Shown here one piece after another: positions 30,544 through 39,458 of a DNA stretch of 64,000 nucleotides. The position numbers were made by a program, and so were the translations under genes. Each line of letters opens with the position of its first letter. Position 1 is the stretch's first letter. The notes under the pieces were generated by a model. The model saw only the letters and a list, made by a program, of their open reading frames with translations. It was not told where the DNA came from and searched no databases. Source of the stretch: Gammaproteobacteria bacterium MOLA455 (GTDB taxonomy: Bacteria > Pseudomonadota > Gammaproteobacteria > Pseudomonadales > Porticoccaceae); NCBI GenBank assembly GCA_000511875.1, contig AZIN01000004.1, positions 186,001 to 250,000 on the forward strand, given 5' to 3'.

Positions 30544-31629
30544 ATGACTGAAAAAAATCCACTGCTCGACCTGCGCAACAAGATTGACGGTCTTGATCAA
30601 GAGATTATGGCGAATATCAGTGCCCGTGCGCGCTGTGCCCAAGACGTTGCCAAGATTAAAAAAGAGCTGGGCGACGAGACCTATTACCGACCTGAGCGTG
30701 AAGCTCAGGTGTTGCGCTCTATCATGGAATCAAACGTCGGGCCTCTGGACGACGAAGATATGGCACGTCTGTTTCGCCAGATCATGTCTGCGTGCCTGGC
30801 GCTGGAACAGCCAATTAAAGTGGCTTTTCTAGGGCCCGAAGGCACCTTTACTCAGGAAGCCACACTCAAGCACTTTGGTGACTCCGCAGTAACTGTCCCG
30901 AAAGCGGCAATTGATGAAGTGTTCCGCGATGTTCTGGCCGAGTCCTGCAACTATGGTGTTGTGCCCATCGAAAATTCCACCGAGGGCGTGGTCAGTCACA
31001 CTTTGGATAGCTTTATTGATTCCTCAGTCAAAATCTGTGGCGAAGTTGAGCTGCGTATTCACCAGCATTTTATGATTGGTCCTAACACCAATAAAGATAC
31101 AGTGACTCGCGTCTACTCCCATGCCCAGTCACTGGCGCAGTGCCGCAAGTGGTTGGATTCCAACTACCCCAATATTGAGCGTGTAGCTGTGAGTAGCAAC
31201 GCTGAAGCCGCGCGACGAGTGCAGGGTGAGTGGAGCTCAGCCGCTATTGCTGGCGATATGTCCTGCGAGCTCTACGGTCTGGAAAAGCTCTGGGAAAAAA
31301 TTGAAGATCTGCCGGATAACTCAACGCGCTTTTTGATTATTGGCCGCGAGATGGTGCCACCCAGCGGTGACGACAAAACCTCCATCGTCGTCTCGGTGCA
31401 GAACAAGCCGGGCGCATTGCATAATCTACTCGAGCCATTCCGTCGTCACGGTGTCGATATGACTCGACTGGAATCGCGACCTTCGCGGAACAGCAAATGG
31501 TCTTATATCTTCTTTATCGACTTTGCTGCCCATGTGGATGATCCAGCAGCCGCAGCCGTATTGGCTGAGTTAGCCGAAGATGTGGCGGAACTGAAGGTTC
31601 TCGGTTCCTATCCGCGAGCGGTTTTGTAA
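30544..31629 (+). CDS. pheA: Bifunctional chorismate mutase / prephenate dehydratase PheA
   Basis: Makes phenylpyruvate from chorismate in two steps. An AroQ chorismate mutase domain (residues 1-90: LRNKIDGLDQEIMANISARARCAQDVA) is followed by the dehydratase domain (about 97-275: AFLGPEGTFTQEA, ENSTEGVV, TRFLIIG) and a regulatory ACT domain (about 282-361, with GALHNLLEPF and ESRPSRN). It begins 10 bases after gyrA, with no serC between them. Confidence 0.97.
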   Translation: MTEKNPLLDLRNKIDGLDQEIMANISARARCAQDVAKIKKELGDETYYRPEREAQVLRSIMESNVGPLDDEDMARLFRQIMSACLALEQPIKVAFLGPEGTFTQEATLKHFGDSAVTVPKAAIDEVFRDVLAESCNYGVVPIENSTEGVVSHTLDSFIDSSVKICGEVELRIHQHFMIGPNTNKDTVTRVYSHAQSLAQCRKWLDSNYPNIERVAVSSNAEAARRVQGEWSSAAIAGDMSCELYGLEKLWEKIEDLPDNSTRFLIIGREMVPPSGDDKTSIVVSVQNKPGALHNLLEPFRRHGVDMTRLESRPSRNSKWSYIFFIDFAAHVDDPAAAAVLAELAEDVAELKVLGSYPRAVL

Positions 31630-31738
31630 GCGTCGCTACTACAAGCGGTTTTAGGCCCGCCTAGAGTGCTCTGCTCTAGTGCCGGCTTTAGAGTCGACTA
31701 TAGTAACGATTAATCTCTTTATTTCGATGTGATCTGTC

Positions 31739-33988
31739 ATGTTGCAAACTTCTCAAACAGCGCAGCCGGTGGTTAATCGCTTGGTTGTAATCGGACTGGG
31801 GCTTATTGGCTCCAGTCTCGCATTGGCCGCTCGTAATGCGGGTCTCGCTACTCAGGTAGTGGGTATCTCGCGGCGCTCCTCAACTCTGGATCTAGCCCTT
31901 GAAATGGGTGTAATCGATCGGCCAGAACAGAGTTTGGCTGCTATTGCGCCTGAACTGGGTGCCGGGGATCTTGTGGTTATTGGTGTGCCAACCCTTACCG
32001 TTCCCGCGATGCTTAAGGAGTGCTCCGAGCTACTTTCAGATCAGGTCACCATCACCGATGTAGCCAGTGTCAAAGGCAGTGTAATGGCCGCCGCCGAAGA
32101 GATTTACGGCCGCCTGCCGCCACAGTTAGTTCCCGGACACCCCATCGCCGGGTCGGAAAAAAGCGGTGTCACTGCAGCTAAAGCCGACCTGTTTAAAGAT
32201 CATAGAGTTATCTTAACGCCCCATGCCGATAGTGGTGAAAGCCATGTGCAGCTTGTGGAAAAACTCTGGCAATCCGTTGGTGCTGTGGTCTCCTGTATGG
32301 ATATTAGAGAGCATGACGAAGTCCTAGCCGCCACCAGCCATCTGCCGCATTTTTTAGCCTATTCGTTAGTGGATACATTGGCGAGTATGCGCGACAATCG
32401 AGAAATATTTCGCTATGCAGCAGGCGGCTTTCGCGACTTTACCCGCATTGCCGCCAGCGATCCGATCATGTGGCGAGATATAGCACTGGCTAATCGCCAA
32501 GCAATCCTCAGTGTGCTCGATCAGATCATGGATAATTTTAGTGAGATGCGCAGCGCCATAGATACAGGCGACGAAACCTATCTGATGGATGTGTTTACGC
32601 GAGCTCGCGATGCACGCAACCATTTTGGAAACTCAATCGACCCAAAGGCATTACAGCAAACTATGTCAGACAAAATCATAAATTATAAAGTCACACCCGG
32701 CGGCGTTGCCCAAGGTGATATTCGTGTGCCCGGTGATAAATCAATGTCTCACCGATCCATTATGCTCGGCTCGATTGCCGAGGGCATGACTGAAGTAACC
32801 GGTTTTCTCGAAGGCGAAGACAGCCTGGCAACATTGCAGGCGTTTCGCGACATGGGTGTCGTTATTGAAGGCCCAGATCAGGGCCGCGTAGTGATTCACG
32901 GTGTCGGTCTTCACGGGTTAAAAGCACCGACTAAACCACTCTATTTAGGCAATTCCGGCACTTCTATGCGTCTGCTGAGCGGCCTTTTGGCAGGGCAAAG
33001 TTTTGATGTAGAGCTCACCGGTGACCAATCTCTAACGGGCCGACCTATGGCCCGTGTAGCAGATCCCCTAGCCGAAATGGGAGCAGTGATTGAAACTGCA
33101 CCAGGCGGCAGACCTCCTATGCGTATAAAAGGTGGCAACAAACTCAATGCCATAAACTATGTGCTGCCGATGGCCAGCGCCCAGGTTAAATCCTGCGTCC
33201 TGTTAGCCGGGCTCTACGCGCAAGGTGAGACCTCAACTATTGAGCCTGCACCGACCCGCGACCACAGCGAACGTATGTTGCGCGGCTTCGGTTACTCGGT
33301 TTTCAGCGACGGCAGCAAGGCTTCTCTGTCTGGTGGGGGTTCATTGACTGCGACGCGCATTGATGTGCCCGCCGATATTTCCTCCGCAGCCTTCTTTATG
33401 GTGGCAGCGGCGATTACCCCAGGCTCAGACATTACCCTGCGTCATGTTGGCGTTAACCCGACACGTATCGGCGTGATCAATATTCTGCGTCAGATGGGCA
33501 CCAGCATTGAACTGTCCAACGAAAAGGAAGTGGGCGGCGAGCCGGTAGCCGATATCCGAATCCGTTATGCCGAGTTAAACGGTATCGTGATTCCAGAAGA
33601 TCAGGTGCCGCTGGCCATTGACGAGTTCCCAGTATTGTTTGTCGCTGCCGCCTGCGCCAAGGGCGAGACCGTTCTTACCGGTGCCGAAGAACTGCGCGTC
33701 AAAGAGAGCGATCGTATTCAGAGCATGGCCGACGGTCTTGTGACTCTGGGCATCGACGCCCAGTCCACAGCCGATGGTATTCGCATTCAGGGCGGCCAGC
33801 TTGGCAGTGGCACAGTCCACAGCCACGACGACCACCGCATCGCCATGGCCTTTGCCATCGCTGGCTTGCGCTCCGCAGGCGAGATTGAAATTATTGAGTG
33901 CAACAATATTGCCACCTCTTTTCCCGGCTTTGTTGATCTAGCCACAGCTATTGGTTTGACCATTAGCGTTGAGACTCAGGAGTCGTAA
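31739..33988 (+). CDS. tyrA-aroA: Fused prephenate dehydrogenase / 5-enolpyruvylshikimate-3-phosphate synthase
   Basis: A 749-residue fusion of two aromatic pathway enzymes. Residues 1-about 300 are the NAD-linked TyrA part (GLGLIGSSLALAARNAGL nucleotide loop, HPIAGSEKSG). From about 318 on comes the AroA part, with KSMSHRSIMLGS, GNSGTSMRLLSGLLAG, DEFPVLFVAAAC and the C-terminal DDHRIAMAFA. The fusion is known from Pseudomonas and relatives, so it marks the lineage rather than novelty. hisC, usually just upstream in those genomes, is absent; there are 109 bases between pheA and this gene. The gene is followed at once by cmk. Confidence 0.97.
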   Translation: MLQTSQTAQPVVNRLVVIGLGLIGSSLALAARNAGLATQVVGISRRSSTLDLALEMGVIDRPEQSLAAIAPELGAGDLVVIGVPTLTVPAMLKECSELLSDQVTITDVASVKGSVMAAAEEIYGRLPPQLVPGHPIAGSEKSGVTAAKADLFKDHRVILTPHADSGESHVQLVEKLWQSVGAVVSCMDIREHDEVLAATSHLPHFLAYSLVDTLASMRDNREIFRYAAGGFRDFTRIAASDPIMWRDIALANRQAILSVLDQIMDNFSEMRSAIDTGDETYLMDVFTRARDARNHFGNSIDPKALQQTMSDKIINYKVTPGGVAQGDIRVPGDKSMSHRSIMLGSIAEGMTEVTGFLEGEDSLATLQAFRDMGVVIEGPDQGRVVIHGVGLHGLKAPTKPLYLGNSGTSMRLLSGLLAGQSFDVELTGDQSLTGRPMARVADPLAEMGAVIETAPGGRPPMRIKGGNKLNAINYVLPMASAQVKSCVLLAGLYAQGETSTIEPAPTRDHSERMLRGFGYSVFSDGSKASLSGGGSLTATRIDVPADISSAAFFMVAAAITPGSDITLRHVGVNPTRIGVINILRQMGTSIELSNEKEVGGEPVADIRIRYAELNGIVIPEDQVPLAIDEFPVLFVAAACAKGETVLTGAEELRVKESDRIQSMADGLVTLGIDAQSTADGIRIQGGQLGSGTVHSHDDHRIAMAFAIAGLRSAGEIEIIECNNIATSFPGFVDLATAIGLTISVETQES

Positions 33989-34678
33989 ATGGCTGAGGAA
34001 AAAAAAGTGGTGGTGATTGCCATCGACGGTCCCAGTGGTGCTGGAAAAGGCACCATCAGCCGTATAGTGGCCAAGAAACTCGGCTTCCATTATCTGGATA
34101 GCGGAGCACTCTACCGATTGTTGGGTTTATCCTCAGTTCGCCATCATGTGAGTATCGATAGCGAAAAGGGTTTAATGGCTCTGGCCGAGCACTTGGATAT
34201 CCGCTTTCAGACAGAAAAAGCAGGTGATTTTAAAGTCTATCTTGAAGGTGAGGATGTCAGCCATGAGCTGCGCACTGAAGAGACCGGACTGTTGGCCTCG
34301 AAGTTGGCTCAGTATCCGGGCGTCCGGTCAGCGCTGTTAAAGCGGCAGAGAATGTTCGCACGAACCCCTGGTTTAGTAGCAGATGGCCGCGATATGGGAA
34401 GCGTAATTTTCCCCGCTGCCGAGCTCAAGATTTACCTCACCGCCAGCGTCGAAGAACGGGCCGCCAGACGCTACAAAGAGTTGCTTGAAAAGGGCGAAGA
34501 TGTTAGTCTGCCCGCCCTCGTGGAGCAGGTGCGCTTGCGAGATGAAAGAGATATGAGCAGAGACGCTTCACCGTTGCGCGCAGCGGAAGGAGCCATAGAG
34601 TTAGACTCCTCAGACATGTCGATTCAGGAAGTAACAGATACAGTGCTTAATATCCTGGCTGTTAAAGGTATCAAGTAG
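33989..34678 (+). CDS. cmk: Cytidylate kinase
   Basis: Phosphorylates CMP and dCMP with ATP. P-loop is IDGPSGAGKGTISR, followed by the CMP-binding YRLLGL region, GRDMGSVIFP and the RRYKELLEKGEDVSL lid. 229 residues is standard. The start codon follows directly on the tyrA-aroA stop. Confidence 0.97.
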   Translation: MAEEKKVVVIAIDGPSGAGKGTISRIVAKKLGFHYLDSGALYRLLGLSSVRHHVSIDSEKGLMALAEHLDIRFQTEKAGDFKVYLEGEDVSHELRTEETGLLASKLAQYPGVRSALLKRQRMFARTPGLVADGRDMGSVIFPAAELKIYLTASVEERAARRYKELLEKGEDVSLPALVEQVRLRDERDMSRDASPLRAAEGAIELDSSDMSIQEVTDTVLNILAVKGIK

Positions 34679-34867
34679 CAGTTGTGTCTGTTATGAGTAA
34701 TACAGAATTTTAGAAATTCAACACCAAAACGGGCAACGCAGCAATCGCCAGCTTTTATTGCTGTAGGCCTTTATTTTAACTGACCCGCGTAAACTGGCAG
34801 CGCGGAAAAAAGAGAGTGACGCTAGCAGGTCTTCTGTCATATCTCTGTCAAAACTCAGGATCAACCC

Positions 34868-36541
34868 ATGAGCGAAAATTTCGCAGATCTATTTGAAGAA
34901 AGTCTATTAACCGTTGAGATGAACCCCGGCGCCATCATTACTGGCGTAATTATCGATATCGATAAAGATTGGGTAACAGTCCATGCCGGACTGAAGTCTG
35001 AAGGTGTTATTTCGATTGACCAATTTTATGACGAGAAAGGCGTACTTGAAGTTGCCATTGGCGACGAAGTACAGGTTGCTCTCGAAGCCGTTGAAGATGG
35101 TTTCGGTGCTACTAAGCTTTCCCGTGAAAAAGCCCGTCGTGCAGAATCTTGGATCGAACTTGAAGCAGCTCACAAAGCTGACGAAGTCGTTATCGGTGTT
35201 ATCAGCGGCAAGGTTAAAGGTGGATTTACTGTTGATGTTCGCGGCTTGCGCGCGTTCCTTCCAGGTTCACTTGTCGATGTTCGTCCACTGCGTGAGATTA
35301 CTCACCTTGAGAACATCGAATTAGAATTTAAAGTTATCAAACTCGATCCCAAGCGCAACAACGTTGTTGTCAGCCGTCGTGCCGTAATGGAGAGTGCAAA
35401 CTCTGTAGAACGCGAAGAACTGCTGGCCAACCTCGAAGAGGGCGCATCACTCAAAGGTGTCATTAAGAACCTTACTGATTACGGCGCGTTCGTTGATCTG
35501 GGTGGAATCGATGGTCTGTTGCACATCACTGATATGTCTTGGAAGCGCATCAAGCATCCTTCTGAGATGATCAATGTCGGCGACGAAATTGACGTTAAAG
35601 TACTTAAGTTTGATCGCGAGCGTAATCGTGTATCACTGGGTATGAAGCAGATGGGCGAAGATCCTTGGGGCGACATCAAAGGCCGTTACCCAGAGGGCGC
35701 ACGTGCTAAAGCTAAGATCACTAACCTCACTGACTACGGCTGTTTTGCTGAGTTGGAAGACGGCGTTGAAGGTCTGGTTCACGTGTCTGAAATGGATTGG
35801 ACTAACAAAAATGTTCACCCATCTAAGATCGTTAATCTGGGCGACGAAGTTGAAGTTATGGTTCTGGATATCGACGAAGAACGTCGTCGTATCTCACTGG
35901 GTATTAAGCAGTGTCACACTAACCCTTGGGATGACTTTGCCACTACCATGGTTAAAGGCGACAAGATTTCAGGCAAGATCAAGTCAATCACTGACTTCGG
36001 TATCTTTATCGGCCTAGACGGCGGCATCGACGGTCTGGTTCACCTGTCTGATATCTCTTGGAACGAAACTGGCGAAGAAGCCGTTCGTAACTTCAAGAAG
36101 GGCGAAGAAGTTGAAACAGTTGTACTGAGTATTGATGCAGAGCGCGAGCGCATCTCACTGGGTATCAAGCAACTGTCTGACGATCCGTTCAACAACTATG
36201 TAACCGAGAACGACAAAGGCGCAATTGTTAAAGGCATCGTTAAAGAGATTGATGCTAAAGGCGCTACAGTTGATCTAGGCAACGACATCGAAGCTTACTT
36301 GAAAGGCTCTGAGATCTCTCGTGACAAGATTGAAGATGCCCGTCAGCATTTACAAGAAGGCCAAGAGGTCGAAGCTCGAATCATCAATGTCGATCGCAAG
36401 ACCCGTGCTATTAGCCTCTCTATTAAGGCTAAAGACGTTGCAGAAGAGAAAGCAGTGGTTAAAGCTCACCGCAAGGTTGAAGCTGATACTTCCTCTCCAG
36501 CAACTATTGGAGACCTGATCAAAGCGCAAATGGACAAGTAA
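34868..36541 (+). CDS. rpsA: 30S ribosomal protein S1
   Basis: RNA-binding ribosomal protein that helps recruit mRNAs to the 30S subunit. Six S1 motifs are visible in 557 residues (starts near 20, 105, 190, 277, 364 and 451; each has a GxxxxGxV/A-type segment such as [18 protein letters not shown]). A 189-base leader between cmk and rpsA is where S1 autoregulation would act; I see no clean promoter in it. Followed by a strong terminator. Confidence 0.98.
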   Translation: MSENFADLFEESLLTVEMNPGAIITGVIIDIDKDWVTVHAGLKSEGVISIDQFYDEKGVLEVAIGDEVQVALEAVEDGFGATKLSREKARRAESWIELEAAHKADEVVIGVISGKVKGGFTVDVRGLRAFLPGSLVDVRPLREITHLENIELEFKVIKLDPKRNNVVVSRRAVMESANSVEREELLANLEEGASLKGVIKNLTDYGAFVDLGGIDGLLHITDMSWKRIKHPSEMINVGDEIDVKVLKFDRERNRVSLGMKQMGEDPWGDIKGRYPEGARAKAKITNLTDYGCFAELEDGVEGLVHVSEMDWTNKNVHPSKIVNLGDEVEVMVLDIDEERRRISLGIKQCHTNPWDDFATTMVKGDKISGKIKSITDFGIFIGLDGGIDGLVHLSDISWNETGEEAVRNFKKGEEVETVVLSIDAERERISLGIKQLSDDPFNNYVTENDKGAIVKGIVKEIDAKGATVDLGNDIEAYLKGSEISRDKIEDARQHLQEGQEVEARIINVDRKTRAISLSIKAKDVAEEKAVVKAHRKVEADTSSPATIGDLIKAQMDK

Positions 36542-36560
36542 GGTTCTGCTGAGATCGAAA

Positions 36561-36586
36561 AAGGGTGGCTTTGCCACCCTTTTTTT
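36561..36586 (+). terminator. Rho-independent terminator after rpsA
   Basis: AAGGGTGGC pairs with GCCACCCTT around a short TTT loop, followed by a run of six T. It ends the gyrA-pheA-tyrA/aroA-cmk-rpsA string. Confidence 0.92.
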
Positions 36587-36732
36587 CGTCTGCGAAATGA
36601 CATATATCGAGGTTTTGCTTGTATAAATTTAAAACTTCAATAAAATCAACGAGTAATCATCGACACCATTTTGAATATTCAGTGGTTTCGCCAGAATAAT
36701 AAAACTATTGAATTGTGAGCAGGGAAGACGTC

Positions 36733-37017
36733 ATGACTAAATCTGAGCTAATTGAGAAAATCTCCGCCAGCCAAGACCAGCTTCCTCCCAAGGATGTTGA
36801 GTTAGCTGTACGGATGATCTTAGAGCGCATGACTCACGCACTGGCCACTAACCAACGCACTGAAATCCGCGGCTTTGGTAGCTTCTCACTACACTACCGA
36901 GCCCCGCGTGTCGGCCGCAACCCCAAGACGGGCGATGCGGTGCAGTTAACTGGGAAGTATGTGCCTTACTTTAAGCCTGGTAAGGATCTGCGTACACGGG
37001 TTAACGATAGTCTTTAG
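36733..37017 (+). CDS. ihfB: Integration host factor beta subunit
   Basis: DNA-bending nucleoid protein. The HU/IHF family core includes [10 protein letters not shown] at the start and the [21 protein letters not shown] beta-arm. I choose ATG at 36733 (94 residues) because GGGAAG lies just upstream; a GTG at 36715 would add six residues unlike the family. The rpsA - ihfB order is that of many gammaproteobacteria. Confidence 0.97.
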   Translation: MTKSELIEKISASQDQLPPKDVELAVRMILERMTHALATNQRTEIRGFGSFSLHYRAPRVGRNPKTGDAVQLTGKYVPYFKPGKDLRTRVNDSL

Positions 37018-37053
37018 TGCCCGTCACTCTATAGCCTCACCCGCCTCAACCTC

Positions 37054-37109
37054 GTCATTCTGAGCGAAGCCGAAGGATCTCACACCACCCACTCCAATCT
37101 GCTACAAAA
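37054..37109. repeat. Dispersed intergenic repeat, copy 1
   Basis: Contains AGCCGAAGGATCTCA and CCACTCC.ATCTGCTA.AAA, which recur in the copy at 38663-38724. Such GAAGCCGAAGGATCT sequences are common dispersed intergenic repeats in proteobacteria. It lies at the junction of the core genes and the accessory island. Confidence 0.8.
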
Positions 37110-37219
37110 CAACCAGTGTTTCCGACATAAGAAATTTTTAATGTCAGAAAGTAGGGGTGTATTTAACATAACGCTATTTGAGGTCATTTAACGAACAGGC
37201 TAGCAACATCTCAGCAAAA

Positions 37220-37501
37220 CTAACTATTATCTCTCATGGATTTCTGCACTTCCTCGCGAACAATTTTGCGTAAAACCTTCTCATCCCAAGAATAGACACC
37301 AGAATACGAACGCAGAGTTCTATTAATCAGGGTTTGATAACCTAAGCCTTCGCTGGTTGCCTGCGCTCGAAAAGTCTCGAGAACATCATTATCCAGCATA
37401 ATGGTAATTCTGGTTTTGCCCTTTGATTCAGCTTGCAGCTTTTTAAGATGCGGAACCTCTTTAGCCCTTTTCGCTTTTGATAAATCGTAGTCATTACGCA
37501 T
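37220..37501 (-). CDS. brnA: BrnA-type antitoxin
   Basis: Antitoxin of a BrnT/BrnA type II module, with a ribbon-helix-helix style C-terminal region (TRITIMLDNDVLETFRAQA, then GLGYQTLINRTLR). I prefer the ATG at 37501, which gives an MRNDYDLSKAKRAKE start like other BrnA proteins; the upstream ATG at 37516 would add five residues. The start lies 8 bases inside the toxin gene, consistent with translational coupling. Confidence 0.88.
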   Translation of the reverse strand: MRNDYDLSKAKRAKEVPHLKKLQAESKGKTRITIMLDNDVLETFRAQATSEGLGYQTLINRTLRSYSGVYSWDEKVLRKIVREEVQKSMRDNS

Positions 37502-37760
37502 AATAGTTACTCTCATTTCGAGTAGATTTTCGAGCCGATATCAATCGAATGCATTCATTATTTCGCAAAGTATAAACTACCGTTACAAGACGAGCCTTGT
37601 CACTAATACCAACAATAATCCAACGTTTCTCATCCATGCAATGCTTATCTTCAATCGCTAGAGCATTGGAATCTAAAAGAACACTGGCAGCCTCACTAAA
37701 AGAAATACCATGTTTTTTTAGATTAGAGGTAGCTTTCCAAGCGTCGTATTCGATCTCCAT
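37494..37760 (-). CDS. brnT: BrnT-type ribonuclease toxin
   Basis: An 88-residue RelE-fold toxin. Family hallmarks are YDAWKATSNLKKHGISFSEA near the start, RWIIVGISDKARLVTVVYTLR, and the C-terminal IRLISARKSTRNE. As in other BrnTA modules, toxin precedes antitoxin and overlaps it. Both genes appear intact. A good promoter lies directly upstream. Confidence 0.9.
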   Translation of the reverse strand: MEIEYDAWKATSNLKKHGISFSEAASVLLDSNALAIEDKHCMDEKRWIIVGISDKARLVTVVYTLRNNECIRLISARKSTRNESNYYA

Positions 37761-37772
37761 TCTTTCTCTCTA

Positions 37773-37800
37773 AATATACATATATAATATGCATAGTCAA
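37773..37800 (-). promoter_or_regulatory. Predicted brnTA promoter and overlapping palindrome
   Basis: On the minus strand TTGACT and TATATT are separated by 16 bases, ending about 13 bases before the toxin ATG. An imperfect palindrome with ATGCATAT/ATATGTAT arms covers the spacer and -10 element, the place where a BrnA-type autorepressor would bind (this last point is inference). Confidence 0.6.
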
Positions 37801-38037
37801 GTTTGGTTATACCAACCTGTGCCACGTTGAAAATGATCCTATTTAAATTGCCTGTTTGGAAAAATCTACTGCTTCCCAATTAGTCATCTCGCTGAGCCCC
37901 TTAACCTCGTCATCCTGACCCAAACCATTTCTGCGCATTCGATTCCAACTTTGATCCTCCAAACTAGCCCAAAAGCCCTGCCCACTTAACCTTGATACTC
38001 AGCAATTAACAGAGTACGGCTAAGCCGTATAACATCT

Positions 38038-38226
38038 GTGAACACAATCATTGAAACAAAGACTTTCACAGCCAAGGCAACAAGCGGCAAGAGTGGCGGT
38101 GTAAGAGTTATCTAGTTCAACACCGCATTCAAGGTTACATGGCTATTAACCCTATATGGCAAAAATGAACGTGAAACCATCCCCGCTCATGAGTTAAAGA
38201 AAATTAAGGAAGCAATCAATGGCTAA
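38038..38226 (+). pseudogene. Decayed RelE/HigB-type toxin gene
   Basis: From GTG at 38038 the frame begins MNTIIETKTFT, a typical toxin N-terminus, then jumps to GKSGGVRVI, meets an in-frame TAG where Tyr is expected, and continues with FNTAFKVTWLLTLYGKNE and PAHELKKIKEAING to TAA at 38224. Compared with the family, roughly 40 residues between FT and GKSGG are missing. So the toxin has an internal deletion plus a nonsense codon. The last bases overlap the intact antitoxin start by 8 bases. Confidence 0.78.
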
Positions 38227-38500
38227 CAAAATGAGCAATGCAGGTCAGGCCCTATTAGATGACGTCTTAGCCATTAAAACTGGCACAGCCTCGAAAACCT
38301 GGTCCCCAGAGCAACTCTTAGTAATTGCTGTTAGAAAACAGCTGCAAAAATCCCAGCCCGATTTTGCCAAGCTATTGGGGGTCCCAGTTGGCACCCTTAG
38401 AGATTGGGAGCAAGGGTGCAAGCAGCCAGATAGTGCCGCAGTAACCCTAATTAGAGTCGCGCAAAGCGCTCCTGAGGTTTTAGAAGATCTAGCAGCCTAA
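38219..38500 (+). CDS. XRE-type HTH antitoxin (orphaned)
   Basis: A 93-residue helix-turn-helix protein: LLVIAVRKQLQKSQPDFAKLLGVPVGTLRDWEQG is a clear Cro/C1 HTH, as in HigA/NadS-type antitoxins that follow RelE-type toxins. Its partner toxin immediately upstream is a pseudogene, so it now acts, if at all, as an orphan regulator. GAAAATTAAGGAAGC serves as ribosome-binding region. Confidence 0.88.
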   Translation: MANKMSNAGQALLDDVLAIKTGTASKTWSPEQLLVIAVRKQLQKSQPDFAKLLGVPVGTLRDWEQGCKQPDSAAVTLIRVAQSAPEVLEDLAA

Positions 38501-38852
38501 GTTTCTTCAGTATCTTTAGTCTCAGGCCGTCGATCTGATAGGACTCAGCCAATTTAATTGCCTCCGGCCGGATTAAAAAAATCCAACTGTCCCAGCAATG
38601 CCTAGCCAATTTTGTCATTCCCACAGAGTACCCTAACCCCGTCATCCTGACGCCCAAACGCTGTCGTCCTGAGCCAAAGCCGAAGGATCTCATCCCATCC
38701 ACTCCCATCTGCTATAAATAAACCAACCATAATAAAAAAAGTCCAGCCAAATCCACTGGGGGAAAAACGCCGCCAATTCGTCCCCAACCTCAAGGAGCCC
38801 AAAAACTAGTCGGGCAGACCGCAAGCAAGAAACACCCAAAAGGGGGCAAGGC
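38501..38852. other. Gene-poor stretch with dispersed repeat
   Basis: Between the orphan antitoxin and the sigma factor gene I find no credible coding sequence; reading frames here are low-complexity shadows. It holds the second dispersed repeat and short CCCGTCATCCTGAC fragments of the same family, also seen near 37907. Confidence 0.6.
38663..38724. repeat. Dispersed intergenic repeat, copy 2
   Basis: Shares AAGCCGAAGGATCTCA and ATCTGCTAtAAA with the copy at 37054-37109. The two direct copies, about 1.6 kb apart, bracket both toxin-antitoxin loci. Confidence 0.78.
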
Positions 38853-39458
38853 TTGAAGGAAAACAACGGCAAAGAGACCATCCTAAACATCTACATTGGC
38901 CTGCGCAGCAGTCTCGCCCGTGCAGTGATGGGCATAGTGCCGCCCCGAGAAGTTGAAGACATAGTTCAAGAAACCTATGTCAGAGTCTGTCAGGTCAAGC
39001 ACCCGGAAGATATCCGCCAACCGCGCTCCTATCTGTTCCGCACCGCCCGCAATCTCGCCCTCGACTACCTCAAGCGCGCCGACACAAAGCTCACCGACGG
39101 CATGGACGAGCAGGGCATGGACAGCCTGCTGGATACAAGCAGAGGCGACGACAGCACCTATGATCAAGTCGCCAGCAACGAAGAATTTGCCCTGTTCTGC
39201 GAGGCAGTGCGGCATCTACCGGTTAAATGCCGGCGAGTATTTGTACTCAAAAAAGTCTATGGCTACACCCAGATAGAAATTGCCAGAGAGCTCGATATCA
39301 GCATAGGCACAGTGGAAAAACACATAAGCCAAGGAATAAAGCGCTGCACCTACTTTATGCAGCGAAACAATCATAAAGCTGATCAACCGGATAGGGGGCA
39401 ATACCAACAAGCAACCGGCAACCTTGCCGAGCGCGTACCAAAAGGACCGCAATCATGA
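38853..39458 (+). CDS. ECF sigma factor, FecI type
   Basis: A 201-residue sigma-70 family factor with region 2 (VEDIVQETYVRV, PRSYLFRTARNLALDYLKR) and region 4 (LPVKCRRVFVLKKVYGYTQIEIARELDISIGTVEKHI). It starts with TTG at 38853, preceded by AAAGGGGGC; no better ATG leaves region 2 intact. Its stop overlaps the FecR start in ATGA. FecI-type factors switch on the linked TonB receptor when ligand binds. Confidence 0.94.
   Translation: MKENNGKETILNIYIGLRSSLARAVMGIVPPREVEDIVQETYVRVCQVKHPEDIRQPRSYLFRTARNLALDYLKRADTKLTDGMDEQGMDSLLDTSRGDDSTYDQVASNEEFALFCEAVRHLPVKCRRVFVLKKVYGYTQIEIARELDISIGTVEKHISQGIKRCTYFMQRNNHKADQPDRGQYQQATGNLAERVPKGPQS

Noticed and set aside
37001-37220. Possible attachment site at the 3' end of ihfB
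   Set aside because: No tRNA, no integrase and no matching short repeat at the rep side; only the dispersed repeat is present.
37898-37960. CRISPR-like array from repeated CGTCATCCTGAC units
   Set aside because: The units are few, irregularly spaced and diverged; they belong to a dispersed intergenic repeat.
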